Position numbers and translations under genes: made by a program
Notes under the pieces: generated by a model
What the model saw: only the letters and a program-made list of their open reading frames with translations
Databases searched by the model: none
What the model was told of the DNA's origin: nothing
In this document: piece by piece, positions 1 to 6,773 of the stretch
How the letters are laid out: every line of letters begins with the position of its first letter
Numbering within the stretch: the stretch's first letter is position 1
Assembly (NCBI RefSeq): GCF_028128615.1
Contig: NZ_AMDP01000034.1
Coordinates: 1 to 64,000 of the forward strand
Source: Enterococcus sp. 5H
Lineage (GTDB): Bacteria; Bacillota; Bacilli; Lactobacillales; Enterococcaceae
Direction: 5' to 3'
Length of the DNA stretch: 64,000 nt

Positions 1-282
1 AACACTTTTTAAATCCCAATCAGTCTCAAAAGTAAATGTCCCTTTTAAATTTAACGTTTCTATTCTATTCGGATGTTCCACAGAAATTGACACGCTACCC
101 TTGGGCCTTTTTTTCATGTTATTCACAAAGTTTGATTTTTCATCAAAATAAAAAAATAAGGTTACATAACCAGTTCTTTCTACTATTTTAGATACTGTTA
201 CACTTAACGGAAATCCATAATCGTCTATTGTTGACACAACATAGGATGATGAAGCTTTAATTATTTCTTCAGCTGTATTCAT
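1..282 (-). CDS. Pyridoxamine 5'-phosphate oxidase-fold protein, partial (3' end outside window)
   Basis: The first 94 codons are present, starting at an ATG preceded by a GGAGG ribosome site; the gene runs off the left edge. The sequence begins MNTAEEIIKASSSYVVSTID and continues with beta-strand-rich segments ending in SVSISVEHPNR. This pattern resembles the small general-stress PPOX-fold proteins (split-barrel flavin binders), which bind FMN or F420-like cofactors; the substrate cannot be inferred. It has its own promoter rather than being part of the upstream phage operon, so it may be a phage cargo gene or flanking chromosome. Family call is from recognition only. Confidence 0.6.
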   Translation of the reverse strand, partial: MNTAEEIIKASSSYVVSTIDDYGFPLSVTVSKIVERTGYVTLFFYFDEKSNFVNNMKKRPKGSVSISVEHPNRIETLNLKGTFTFETDWDLKSV

Positions 283-312
283 TTTTGCCTCCAATAATCT
301 TTCGTTTTTATT

Positions 313-342
313 ATTATAACGAAAAAAGATTGTATTACAATC
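313..342 (-). promoter_or_regulatory. Promoter with palindromic site for the PPOX-fold gene
   Basis: Reading leftward, TTGTAA (340-335) and TATAAT (318-313) are separated by 16 bp, 30 bp upstream of the start codon. A perfect dyad, GATTGTA-N-TACAATC (328-342), covers the -35 box and could be a repressor site. The promoter and dyad are seen in the sequence; regulation is inferred. Confidence 0.6.
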
Positions 343-400
343 GACAAAAAAGAAAGTATGTCTATAAAAAAGCCACCGCATAAGCGATGACTAAAAATTT

Positions 401-583
401 CTATTCGTTATTTTCTTTTTCTCGTTTCTCTTCTTCTCTAATAAATCTTTTCAGATGTTTTTCGTCTTTTTCTGATTCCACATGCTCTCTGTTGTTATCA
501 ATTTCAGCTTCAAACTTCTCTTTGTTTTTTTGTTCTTTAAATGATTCTCTATTTTCTTTTTCTCCGTGACGTTCACTTGGCAT
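401..583 (-). CDS. Small highly charged hypothetical protein
   Basis: A 60-aa product made almost wholly of Glu, Lys, Arg, Asn and Ser (starts MPSERHGEKENRESFKEQ, ends REEEKREKENNE), probably one long charged helix. The ATG at 583 is chosen because an AAAGGGGAAA ribosome site lies 7 nt upstream; an in-frame ATG at 610 lacks one. An extended -10 box (TGG TATAAT, about 636-644) lies upstream, so it may be its own transcription unit. I do not recognise a family. Confidence 0.55.
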   Translation of the reverse strand: MPSERHGEKENRESFKEQKNKEKFEAEIDNNREHVESEKDEKHLKRFIREEEKREKENNE

Positions 584-654
584 AATAAAATTTCCCCTTT
601 CGTATATCATGAATTAATTGTATTCCTATTTGAGGGATTATACCAATATTTCAA

Positions 655-772
655 TCACCCACAGGCTGTAAACTAGGTATTACCTATGGGTGAATATTAA
701 ACCACCTACAACAGTAATCATCATGGTTTAATTTAGTTGGATTTCGTTTAATTGTTTGCTGTAGGTGGTTTA
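655..772. other. Structured non-coding region left of arpU (two inverted repeats)
   Basis: Two nested dyads occur without an open gene. TCACCCACAGG (655-665) nearly matches the complement of CCTATGGGTGA (683-693), and TAAACCACCTACA (698-710) is the exact complement of TGTAGGTGGTTTA (760-772). Neither is followed by a U-tract, so they are not simple terminators. They lie just downstream of the putative late promoter, where phages often carry leader structures or a packaging site; the function is unknown. Confidence 0.5.
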
Positions 773-792
773 GATACTTATTTCACCTTATC

Positions 793-848
793 ATTATATA
801 ACGGAAATTGTGGCGTTGTGGTGCATCGATTGTGCATGGAATGTGCAT
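793..848 (-). promoter_or_regulatory. Putative activator-dependent phage promoter with three 11-bp-spaced iterons
   Basis: GTGCAT occurs at 821-826, 832-837 and 843-848, exactly 11 bp apart (one helical turn). Immediately downstream in the leftward direction is a consensus TATAAT (798-793) whose -35 position reads CCACAA, a very poor match. A good -10, no -35 and phased upstream iterons is the classic layout of an activator-dependent promoter. The adjacent ArpU-type regulator is the obvious candidate activator (inference). Confidence 0.6.
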
Positions 849-1348
849 TATTTTAGTTCTAAGGCTTCAACCCCATATAGAATTTCAGAAAGTTCGTTTG
901 TCGCATCTTTAATCTGCCTATTAATCGTAGTTCTATCTACGCCGTAATATTCCGCTATCATCTCGTCATTCATTTTTATACCAAAATATTTTTTCTCTAG
1001 TAATTTGTAACCTCTGCTATCCTTTTTCTTGCAAAGTCTTTCATACTCATCAAGCCCGCGAGTTACATGGCGCATAATTTTGACTGTTTTAGCTCTGTTT
1101 TGCATTAATGCACTCAGCGTTAAGTATTTATGATTCCAAAACGTCTCCTGATCTGCAGTTAGCTGGTCATCTATAGTTTCTACATGAGCTTTTAATACGT
1201 CATACTTTCGAAGTAACAATCTAGTATTATGAAAAGCATATTTCCTCATTTTTTTAAACTCTTCCTGTTGTTCTTTTGTTAATTTGACAACAATTTTGTT
1301 TGCCAATACATCTAGTTGTTCATCTGATAATTCTGTAATTTGATTCAA
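848..1348 (-). CDS. ArpU-family phage late transcriptional regulator
   Basis: A 166-aa protein with the ArpU architecture: a long helical N-terminal region and a C-terminal helix-turn-helix around MIAEYYGVDRTTINRQIKDA (about residues 132-151). ArpU-type proteins close the early region of many Enterococcus, Lactococcus and Listeria phages and control packaging and lysis operons. The start is a TTG at 1348 overlapping the TGA of the preceding gene, with GGAGGGG upstream, so translation is coupled. Its position at the end of the early operon, beside phased iterons, fits a late-gene activator. Confidence 0.85.
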   Translation of the reverse strand: MNQITELSDEQLDVLANKIVVKLTKEQQEEFKKMRKYAFHNTRLLLRKYDVLKAHVETIDDQLTADQETFWNHKYLTLSALMQNRAKTVKIMRHVTRGLDEYERLCKKKDSRGYKLLEKKYFGIKMNDEMIAEYYGVDRTTINRQIKDATNELSEILYGVEALELK

Positions 1349-1554
1349 TCCTTTACCCCTCCTCTATTAAACAATCCCCCAAACGCTTGCCGCCTGTCCA
1401 TCGTGCCGTTGCGTTTGTTTGGCTTTGGTTTTAAGTCTGGCTGTTTAGATAACTCCTCCCAAGCCGACAAATCGACAGAGCCTTTACATAGCATTCTTGA
1501 GACTTGCTCGCTTGCTTGTACTGCAGTTAAGCCAACTAACGACCATTCATGCAT
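1345..1554 (-). CDS. Small phage hypothetical protein
   Basis: A 69-aa product (starts MHEWSLVGLTAVQASEQVSR) with no recognised domain. The ATG overlaps the stop of the upstream gene as TAATG and its own stop overlaps the arpU TTG start, so it sits in a tightly coupled chain. The GGTGAAAGCTAATG junction at its start is identical to the one between the methyltransferase and the next gene. Confidence 0.6.
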   Translation of the reverse strand: MHEWSLVGLTAVQASEQVSRMLCKGSVDLSAWEELSKQPDLKPKPNKRNGTMDRRQAFGGLFNRGGVKD

Positions 1555-2021
1555 TAGCTTTCACCCTCCACGATTTCAATTGCCTTGGCCTTGCTTAAAT
1601 TACCCTTGTGCTGTTCAATGCGATTGATGATTGATTGTTTGACCTCTGATCTAGTTTTCTGGATTAGATAACGGCCATAAGATTCTCGACTTTTTTTAAG
1701 CTCAGTTACCTTAATAGCATAGTCATCAATTTTACGATTTCTCTCATCTATTTTTGTTTTTAGTTGTTCGATTTTTTGATTCTCAAATTCTAACTTCCAG
1801 ATTTCTTCTTGTTTTTCAGACAAAATAACTTCCAGCGCATCAAAATCTTCTAGCTTAGACTCAAGTTCTTTGATGGTTTGATTCTTCATATCCAACTCAG
1901 CAGTCAATCGTTTTTCCGTCTCGTATCCACGAACTACATAAGCTTTTAAATTATCCACTGGTACATGATCGGTCAATTGTGTTTCTGGCTCTGGTTGTTT
2001 CTTTTTAAATAGATTAAACAT
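1554..2021 (-). CDS. Phage coiled-coil protein
   Basis: A 155-aa product starting MFNLFKKKQPEPETQ. A central charged heptad-like stretch (about residues 35-115, many Glu, Lys, Leu and Ile) predicts a long coiled coil; the C-terminus is basic then acidic (AKAIEIVEGES). No catalytic motif is seen. The ATG overlaps the methyltransferase stop codon (TAATG), implying coupled translation. Confidence 0.65.
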   Translation of the reverse strand: MFNLFKKKQPEPETQLTDHVPVDNLKAYVVRGYETEKRLTAELDMKNQTIKELESKLEDFDALEVILSEKQEEIWKLEFENQKIEQLKTKIDERNRKIDDYAIKVTELKKSRESYGRYLIQKTRSEVKQSIINRIEQHKGNLSKAKAIEIVEGES

Positions 2022-3142
2022 TAGCTTTCACCTGCTTTCATAAATCCTAAAATATGCGCGATTACATCCACTGTCCAACCATTACCAAGCGCTTTATAAC
2101 GTTGTGTGTTACTAACACCCTCTGTGTAATTATCAGGCAACGTCTGCAATCTCTCACACTCAATCGGTGTTAACTTACGGATATAGCCCTCAATCAATAC
2201 ACCGTGTTTATCTTGGGCGGTTAATGTATAAAATTTACGTCCTTCATTAAAACGTTGACCATTTTGGCGCTTATTTACTCTATCTGGTGTGATACAGCCA
2301 AATAAATATTGACCCATCTTTGCAGCACCCCCACCAGCATCACCGCAAAGAGTAATAGCTTTGTTGTGGATATAGTAAACTCTGTTTGCTTGGCTATCCT
2401 TACGAAAATAACCCACTTTGCCTCGCTCAACTTCTTTGTCTAAAATTTGTAGAGTCTTATCAAAAGGTACGATGTACTCATTAAGAGGTATTGCTATCTT
2501 TGGTGCATCACCTTTATTAGTTGTGATAGTCGGGTGTTTAAAGTTAAGCGGTGTGACCACTCCGCCCATACCTCTGCCACAAGGATTTACATTAAAAGGA
2601 TCAGAGTCAAATAGTATTTCTCCAAAACTCTCGTGTACAATATCTTTTAACAGAATATTTTTATCCTCTGGCTGCTCAATCCCTGGAATATTGGTCCAAT
2701 ACAACCGACGTCTATTTTGTGCCGATACTAAATTACTGTTAATCTCTATTGGCTCAACACCTAAATAACTGCTGATAATGTCCTGATACTCTTTTTTCAT
2801 TTTGACGTTCTCAAGCAAAAAATATTTAGGTTTATAATGCTTTAGCACATCCACATACTCAAAAAACAATTTACTACGTGGATCATCAAAATTTAGTTGT
2901 TTACCGGCAAAACTAAACCCCTGACAAGGACTGCCACCAATCAATAAATCAATCTTGTGTAAGTCCCACTCTCGCCAATTTTGGACGTCTCCTAAATGGA
3001 TTGTATTAGGGTGATTTTTTTGAGTGACTGAAATAGCGTATTTATCTATCTCACTTGCGTAATAATGATTTACTTTGATTCCTGCTCTTTGTAATGCCAC
3101 TTGACCGCAACTAATGCCGTCAAATAATGATAAAATGTTCAT
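2021..3142 (-). CDS. DNA (cytosine-5)-methyltransferase, phage type
   Basis: A 373-aa C5-methyltransferase. Motif I FDGISCGQ (residues 7-14) binds AdoMet, motif IV GGSPCQGFSF carries catalytic Cys73, ENV (111-113) is motif VI, QNRRR (142-146) is motif VIII, and ALGNGWTVDVIAHIL near the end is motif IX/X. Residues about 150-320 form the target-recognition region; specificity cannot be read from sequence. No cognate restriction enzyme is nearby, so it is probably an orphan that protects phage DNA. There is no clear Shine-Dalgarno next to the start, and a small hairpin precedes it, suggesting low translation. Confidence 0.93.
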   Translation of the reverse strand: MNILSLFDGISCGQVALQRAGIKVNHYYASEIDKYAISVTQKNHPNTIHLGDVQNWREWDLHKIDLLIGGSPCQGFSFAGKQLNFDDPRSKLFFEYVDVLKHYKPKYFLLENVKMKKEYQDIISSYLGVEPIEINSNLVSAQNRRRLYWTNIPGIEQPEDKNILLKDIVHESFGEILFDSDPFNVNPCGRGMGGVVTPLNFKHPTITTNKGDAPKIAIPLNEYIVPFDKTLQILDKEVERGKVGYFRKDSQANRVYYIHNKAITLCGDAGGGAAKMGQYLFGCITPDRVNKRQNGQRFNEGRKFYTLTAQDKHGVLIEGYIRKLTPIECERLQTLPDNYTEGVSNTQRYKALGNGWTVDVIAHILGFMKAGES

Positions 3143-3171
3143 AATTTTAAAAGGAGTAAAAAGCTTTTTCC

Positions 3172-3181
3172 TGCGCGCGCA
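3172..3181. promoter_or_regulatory. TGCGCGCGCA palindrome upstream of the methyltransferase
   Basis: A 10-bp all-alternating GC palindrome stands out in an AT-rich background 30 bp upstream of the methyltransferase start. Some C5-methyltransferases bind or methylate sites upstream of their own gene; whether that happens here is speculation. Confidence 0.3.
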
Positions 3182-3203
3182 AACCTCCGCTCCTTTCTGA
3201 TGG

Positions 3204-3482
3204 TTATTCTTTATAAAAACTCAATGTTCTGTAATATCCAGAACCTTCAATATCATAACTTTCTCCATTAATTTCTACTGGAATCCAGAAATCCATTTGC
3301 CAGCCATTGGTGTCCATTTCTGAAATATCTATCTCAGCATGAAAGTCATCAGTCAATATATCTATAAGAACATTTGCAGACAAAAGGATATCATTAAAAT
3401 TAACTTTCTCCTCAGTGCCTTTTATAACTGATTCTATCCTCTTTTTTACTAAATCTTTTTCATTTTTTGATAATACTTCCAT
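3204..3482 (-). CDS. Phage hypothetical protein
   Basis: A 92-aa product (starts MEVLSKNEKDLVKKRIESVI, ends YYRTLSFYKE) with an acidic middle and a beta-rich C-terminal half. A GTAGGG ribosome site precedes the ATG. I recognise no family. It belongs to the run of small early phage genes upstream of the methyltransferase. Confidence 0.65.
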   Translation of the reverse strand: MEVLSKNEKDLVKKRIESVIKGTEEKVNFNDILLSANVLIDILTDDFHAEIDISEMDTNGWQMDFWIPVEINGESYDIEGSGYYRTLSFYKE

Positions 3483-3501
3483 CCCTACTCAGTCCTTTCA
3501 A

Positions 3502-3783
3502 TCATTGCCAGCCATCCTGCACCATTTTTGGTTTATATTCTTTGTCTGACCATCCATGACCATCACATAAATTACATTCAGTTCTCTTGTACTCAATACT
3601 ATCTGGTACCCATCCAGAATCGGGTAACCCACTTGGGTATGGAACTACTATTTTTTTCTGATAAAATCCAGTGCCGTTACACTGTGGGCATTGAAAGGGT
3701 CTCTCAAAATCTTCAAATATTTCTTTCAGAGTTGCATTAGCTGAATATTCTCTAATCATCATTTTTACTTCATAAGCTTTCAT
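3502..3783 (-). CDS. Small DnaJ-type zinc-finger phage protein
   Basis: A 93-aa product with two CxxCxGxG motifs, CPQCNGTG (residues 32-39) and CNLCDGHG (72-79). This is the half-pair arrangement of the DnaJ cysteine-rich zinc-binding domain, so it should bind one zinc ion; no J domain is present. Small proteins of this kind are common among phage early genes, where partners are unknown. The ATG overlaps the 3' end of the next upstream gene by 14 bp. Confidence 0.7.
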   Translation of the reverse strand: MKAYEVKMMIREYSANATLKEIFEDFERPFQCPQCNGTGFYQKKIVVPYPSGLPDSGWVPDSIEYKRTECNLCDGHGWSDKEYKPKMVQDGWQ

Positions 3784-4438
3784 TATTTTCTACCTCCCGC
3801 AGTTCTTCGGCTGTTTGGATGAGGGTAATATGTTTTAATTCTTCCTTCGACAAATACTCTTCTCCAAACTGATTACCATAAAACCAAAGATCACCAGCAC
3901 CATCTAATTCCTGAATTAAAACTACTTTACCTCTGAAAATACATATGTCATCTGTTTTAAACTCATCCAACTTACGCCTATGAGCTGCAAAATGTTCGGC
4001 ACGTTTAAATGTGGCTATCTGTTCGGTGGTGGCTGGTTGTACATACTTCATATCAAGCTCAATCCTTGTATTGACTAATTTTCCTGTTTGAGTATTTAAA
4101 AATTCTGCTTCTACAATATCTCCCATAACAGTAGTAATTTTTAGGATATGCAACACATTCTCTAAGCTTCTATAACTGTAATACTCCCCAACCTCAAATG
4201 TTGGTTGGTGGTCTGACAATGTCCAATCTGCAAATTCTTTTACAACTTCCATGAACTGACTTACGTTCAATGTTTTATGTGCTTCTACTACTTCATTATC
4301 TTGACAACATCCGAACTTTTGAAGGTAAAACAGACTTCTAAGTGTATTTTTTTCATCTGAATCATCCTTTAAATCATCTTTTAGCCATTGCAATACTAAC
4401 TCTTGATTTCTGTTTAATTCTACTGTTTTCTCTGTCAA
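3770..4438 (-). CDS. Phage hypothetical protein (TTG start)
   Basis: A 222-aa product starting at TTG 4438, chosen because GAGGAGG sits 7 nt upstream; a longer frame would place that ribosome site inside the coding region. The N-terminal half is helical and acidic; the C-terminal half (VGEYYSYRSLENVL onward) looks beta-rich with SH3-like spacing (FKTDDICIFRGKVVLIQELD). I do not recognise the family with certainty. Confidence 0.6.
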   Translation of the reverse strand: MTEKTVELNRNQELVLQWLKDDLKDDSDEKNTLRSLFYLQKFGCCQDNEVVEAHKTLNVSQFMEVVKEFADWTLSDHQPTFEVGEYYSYRSLENVLHILKITTVMGDIVEAEFLNTQTGKLVNTRIELDMKYVQPATTEQIATFKRAEHFAAHRRKLDEFKTDDICIFRGKVVLIQELDGAGDLWFYGNQFGEEYLSKEELKHITLIQTAEELREVENNESL

Positions 4439-4453
4439 TGAATTTCCTCCTCG

Positions 4454-4462
4454 TGCTATAAT
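4454..4462 (+). promoter_or_regulatory. Extended -10 promoter for rightward 59-aa gene
   Basis: TGC TATAAT (4454-4462) is an extended -10 box lying opposite the ribosome site of the leftward gene that starts at 4438. Its -10 is 31 nt from the downstream start codon, the same distance as in two other rightward phage genes, and the leader TATAATTAAAAT...AAAAAG is nearly identical to that before the gene at 13,579. Confidence 0.6.
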
Positions 4463-4487
4463 TAAAATAAAAAAGCGGGTGTTCATT

Positions 4488-4667
4488 TTGTCTAAGAAAT
4501 TTGGGTATTTATCTTGTATTTTCTTTGTCTTCAACTTATTTTTCCTAACGCATCAGATGTTTAAGCCATTTTTTATAGTAATGGCAATTTGGATATTGTG
4601 TTGTATTTTACTGATTATAGAAACCTTTAGAAAAGATAGTTCCTCCAAATCATCTGAAAAACAGTAG
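4488..4667 (+). CDS. Small two-helix membrane protein (phage moron-like)
   Basis: A 59-aa rightward product inside a leftward operon. It has two hydrophobic helices (about residues 8-22 and 27-46) and a polar tail ending SSSKSSEKQ. The TTG at 4488 is chosen over GTG 4479 because GCGGGTG lies upstream and the start then falls 31 nt after the -10 box, as in the related unit at 13,579. With its own promoter and terminator it is an autonomous unit; function unknown. Confidence 0.6.
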   Translation: MSKKFGYLSCIFFVFNLFFLTHQMFKPFFIVMAIWILCCILLIIETFRKDSSSKSSEKQ

Positions 4668-4676
4668 AGCTTAGCT

Positions 4677-4703
4677 CCTAGAGTTTATTCTCTAGGCTTT
4701 TTT
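4677..4703 (+). terminator. Rho-independent terminator of the 59-aa gene
   Basis: CCTAGAG (4677-4683) pairs with CTCTAGG (4690-4696) across a 6-nt loop, followed by CTTTTTT. Oriented rightward. Confidence 0.85.
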
Positions 4704-4728
4704 GTTACTCAAAGCTTCTTTTTCTCTG

Positions 4729-4902
4729 TCATTGCGCTTCCTCCTTGTCTTCCGAATAACCATAACTGCAGTATGAGCTAAAAATTTCTCTTGCTTCCTC
4801 AGCTATTTCTTCATCAGTTGCATCATCAGATACTTCAAAGTATTCCGTCTCACCGACCCCAGCCCATGTAGTTTCTATGTCTACTCTAAATCTCCTTGTC
4901 AT
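4729..4902 (-). CDS. Small acidic phage protein (DUF7167-like)
   Basis: A 57-aa product starting MTRRFRVDIETTWAG with the core YFEVSDDATDEEIAEEAREI. This matches, from memory, a family of very short phage early proteins with an RFRV...DDATDEEI pattern (DUF7167). The ATG overlaps the preceding stop as ATGA and GGAGGA lies upstream. Function unknown. Confidence 0.7.
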   Translation of the reverse strand: MTRRFRVDIETTWAGVGETEYFEVSDDATDEEIAEEAREIFSSYCSYGYSEDKEEAQ

Positions 4903-5147
4903 TGTGAGTCCTCCTCCAAATCTGAACCGTCATGCTCCTCCAGCTCAAAAAGTCCGTCAGGTTTTTCGTAATATCCAAACGCCTTTTCAATTTTTGCCAA
5001 AATGACTTGATCCCCTTTATCTGATTCGTCAATCCAAGGTAAATTCAATTTACTGTATTCTTCCTTTTTTTCTTCATATATTTTTCGGCATTGTTCTTCA
5101 TCTCCAACCGCTTCAATACCAAAATCATTAGTCCAAACCATCCACAT
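4899..5147 (-). CDS. Small acidic phage hypothetical protein
   Basis: An 82-aa product (starts MWMVWTNDFGIEAVGDEEQ, ends HDGSDLEEDSQ), strongly acidic at the C-terminus. It abuts the gene at 5,148-5,651 and overlaps the next gene by 4 nt, so it is part of the coupled early chain. No family recognised. Confidence 0.65.
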   Translation of the reverse strand: MWMVWTNDFGIEAVGDEEQCRKIYEEKKEEYSKLNLPWIDESDKGDQVILAKIEKAFGYYEKPDGLFELEEHDGSDLEEDSQ

Positions 5148-5651
5148 TTATTCTTTCTCCTCCACTGGTACAGCCTCGCCGCCGATAGCTACTGCAACCC
5201 CTTCTGCTTTATCTAAAGACAATTGAGCTGCCATATTTTCCCAACCAGTGCTATCAGTTGTGCACATTTTTGCTACAAAGCTATCGTCCCAGTCCATAAA
5301 CGCCATAATCCCAACTTTGACATAATACAACTGCTCTTTCTTCACTGTGTAGCCGTTAGCTAAACTCAACAGGTCATGCAAAGAAGTATTCCTTAGCCAT
5401 TGTTTCAACTCCCCTTCTCTCATTTCACAAGATAAGAAATTGCGTTTACATGAAATTAAGTAAGCCAAATTTAACTCTTTATTGCCATTATTCAAAAAAA
5501 CATCTGCACATGGCGGCACCTCTACCAGTTCTGGTTGGGTTGGCTCTTCCATTGCCTCCACTTTGTCGTATATATCCTTTAAACTATCTAATCCAGCCAT
5601 TGCATCCATAATTACTCTTATTACTGCACGTTTACTAAATTCAATTCCCAT
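5148..5651 (-). CDS. DUF1642-like phage protein
   Basis: A 167-aa product. The middle (QLYYVKVGIM) and the end (LSLDKAEGVAVAIGGEAVPV) resemble the conserved YYVKL and YTxxxAxxVAxxxGG segments of DUF1642, a family found in early regions of Listeria, Lactococcus and Enterococcus phages. Function is unknown. The ATG is preceded by AAGGAGGGAAC. A perfect dyad upstream (5,676-5,692) could regulate transcription here. Confidence 0.6.
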   Translation of the reverse strand: MGIEFSKRAVIRVIMDAMAGLDSLKDIYDKVEAMEEPTQPELVEVPPCADVFLNNGNKELNLAYLISCKRNFLSCEMREGELKQWLRNTSLHDLLSLANGYTVKKEQLYYVKVGIMAFMDWDDSFVAKMCTTDSTGWENMAAQLSLDKAEGVAVAIGGEAVPVEEKE

Positions 5652-5675
5652 GCGTTGTTCCCTCCTTAGTCAAAC

Positions 5676-5698
5676 CGTAAGTTTTACTTACGTATAGT
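5676..5698. promoter_or_regulatory. Perfect 7-bp inverted repeat beside a rightward -10-like box
   Basis: CGTAAGT (5676-5682) and ACTTACG (5686-5692) form a perfect dyad with a TTT centre, followed rightward by TATAGT (5693-5698). It lies between the leftward DUF1642-like gene and the rightward 72-aa gene and could be an operator for either. No -35 box is convincing. Confidence 0.35.
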
Positions 5699-5762
5699 TC
5701 CTCAATTACTTCACCCTGCTTATCTGTGTTACTGTTAATACATCAAGAAAGTAGGAATAATT

Positions 5763-5981
5763 ATGTTAAATTTATATCCTGTTAAAGTCTATGCTAGCGC
5801 CGATCAGTTTTATTGTTCAGAAAACGATGCTCAAGCCAGTAAACCAAACAGCAGAGACATCCACATTGTATTTGTCCTCATCGGATTAGATAAAATGCGC
5901 TTGCTTTTCCGCCCTAGGGGCATTTCAAGCTTTGGTCTCATTACCTACTCAGAATTAGCCGTTGCTGTCAATCAAATTTAA
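5763..5981 (+). CDS. Rightward small hypothetical protein
   Basis: A 72-aa product (starts MLNLYPVKVYASADQFYCSE) transcribed against the surrounding phage genes. AGGAATAATT precedes the ATG and a strong terminator follows the stop by 17 bp, which supports a real unit. The middle has a hydrophobic strand, DIHIVFVLIGL. No family recognised. Confidence 0.5.
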   Translation: MLNLYPVKVYASADQFYCSENDAQASKPNSRDIHIVFVLIGLDKMRLLFRPRGISSFGLITYSELAVAVNQI

Positions 5982-5998
5982 CTATAAGTAACTCTACC

Positions 5999-6027
5999 AA
6001 TACTCTTATTTATTAAGAGTATTTTTC
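5999..6027 (+). terminator. Rho-independent terminator of the 72-aa gene
   Basis: AATACTCTT (5999-6007) pairs with AAGAGTATT (6015-6023) across a 7-nt loop and is followed by a short T-tract. It could also work leftward after the gene ending at 6,031. Confidence 0.8.
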
Positions 6028-6030
6028 TAT

Positions 6031-6195
6031 CTACTCCACCTCAACTAAATCTCTTTTTAAAAACCAGATTACCTCGCCATTTTTAAATCTAAGTTTTAAC
6101 AAAGGGATTTTTATATGTTCGATGTCCACACACATGCCTATAGCATCTTTTGGCACTACAGTGGAAAATCTTGTTCTGTATTTTTTCTTAAGCAT
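6031..6195 (-). CDS. Very small phage protein
   Basis: A 54-aa basic product (starts MLKKKYRTRFSTVVPKDAIG, ends WFLKRDLVEVE), beta-rich in appearance. The ATG overlaps the upstream stop by one base (TAATG) and GAGGTG lies in the end of that gene, so translation is coupled. No family recognised. Confidence 0.6.
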   Translation of the reverse strand: MLKKKYRTRFSTVVPKDAIGMCVDIEHIKIPLLKLRFKNGEVIWFLKRDLVEVE

Positions 6196-6740
6196 TATCC
6201 GCTCACCTCATTCAGTAATCCCCAGTAAGGCTTTTCTTTATAAAACTTAACTAGTTCTCTTGATTGTGACCTGACCATACTCTCTAGTAAATTTGAGCGT
6301 TGCATGGCTTTCAAATACTTTCGCTTGGGCTTAATAGCTATACTTATATTCCCTCTTGGATTTACAGTTATTAGCCCAATGCCTTGGCTCTTTAGTCGTT
6401 CATCAAAAGCTCTAGAGTTATCTTCGCCTTTGCGCCACTCATATTTACTCAATTCTTTTTCTACATCTTTTCTTAGCTCGTCCAATAGCTCTGTGGGAAT
6501 GACGTAATAGTTGAAATCTCCTACGAAAGAGAGCTTAGCTTTACTCTTGAAATCAGACTTGCTTACTTTTATTTCATAACAACGGAATTCACCGTAAGAA
6601 TCATAAGTGATAAAATCTACTATTCCATCTGTAGACCAACCAACGCCTATTGTGACCTCAAAACAACCATAAACACCTTGCAGTCTTGCTTTTTCCCATA
6701 ACACAGATTCTATAAATTTGGTCATTTCTGTTTTTGCCAT
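6195..6740 (-). CDS. Predicted PD-(D/E)xK nuclease-fold phage protein (MmcB-like)
   Basis: A 181-aa product. DGIVDFITYDSYGEFRCYEIKVSK (residues about 38-61) carries the D...ExK pattern of the PD-(D/E)xK nuclease fold, with Asp42 and Glu56-Ile-Lys58 as the likely metal-binding core. It resembles small MmcB/VRR-NUC-like proteins that act on DNA; activity is inferred only. A GAGGTGGAG ribosome site lies within a short 19-codon frame that couples it to the gene upstream. Confidence 0.6.
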   Translation of the reverse strand: MAKTEMTKFIESVLWEKARLQGVYGCFEVTIGVGWSTDGIVDFITYDSYGEFRCYEIKVSKSDFKSKAKLSFVGDFNYYVIPTELLDELRKDVEKELSKYEWRKGEDNSRAFDERLKSQGIGLITVNPRGNISIAIKPKRKYLKAMQRSNLLESMVRSQSRELVKFYKEKPYWGLLNEVSG

Positions 6741-6773
6741 CTACTCCACCTCTCCCACACCCGAAACGTTGGT

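Noticed and set aside
698-772. Inverted repeat as terminator of arpU
   Set aside because: Loop is nearly 50 nt and no T-tract follows on either strand.
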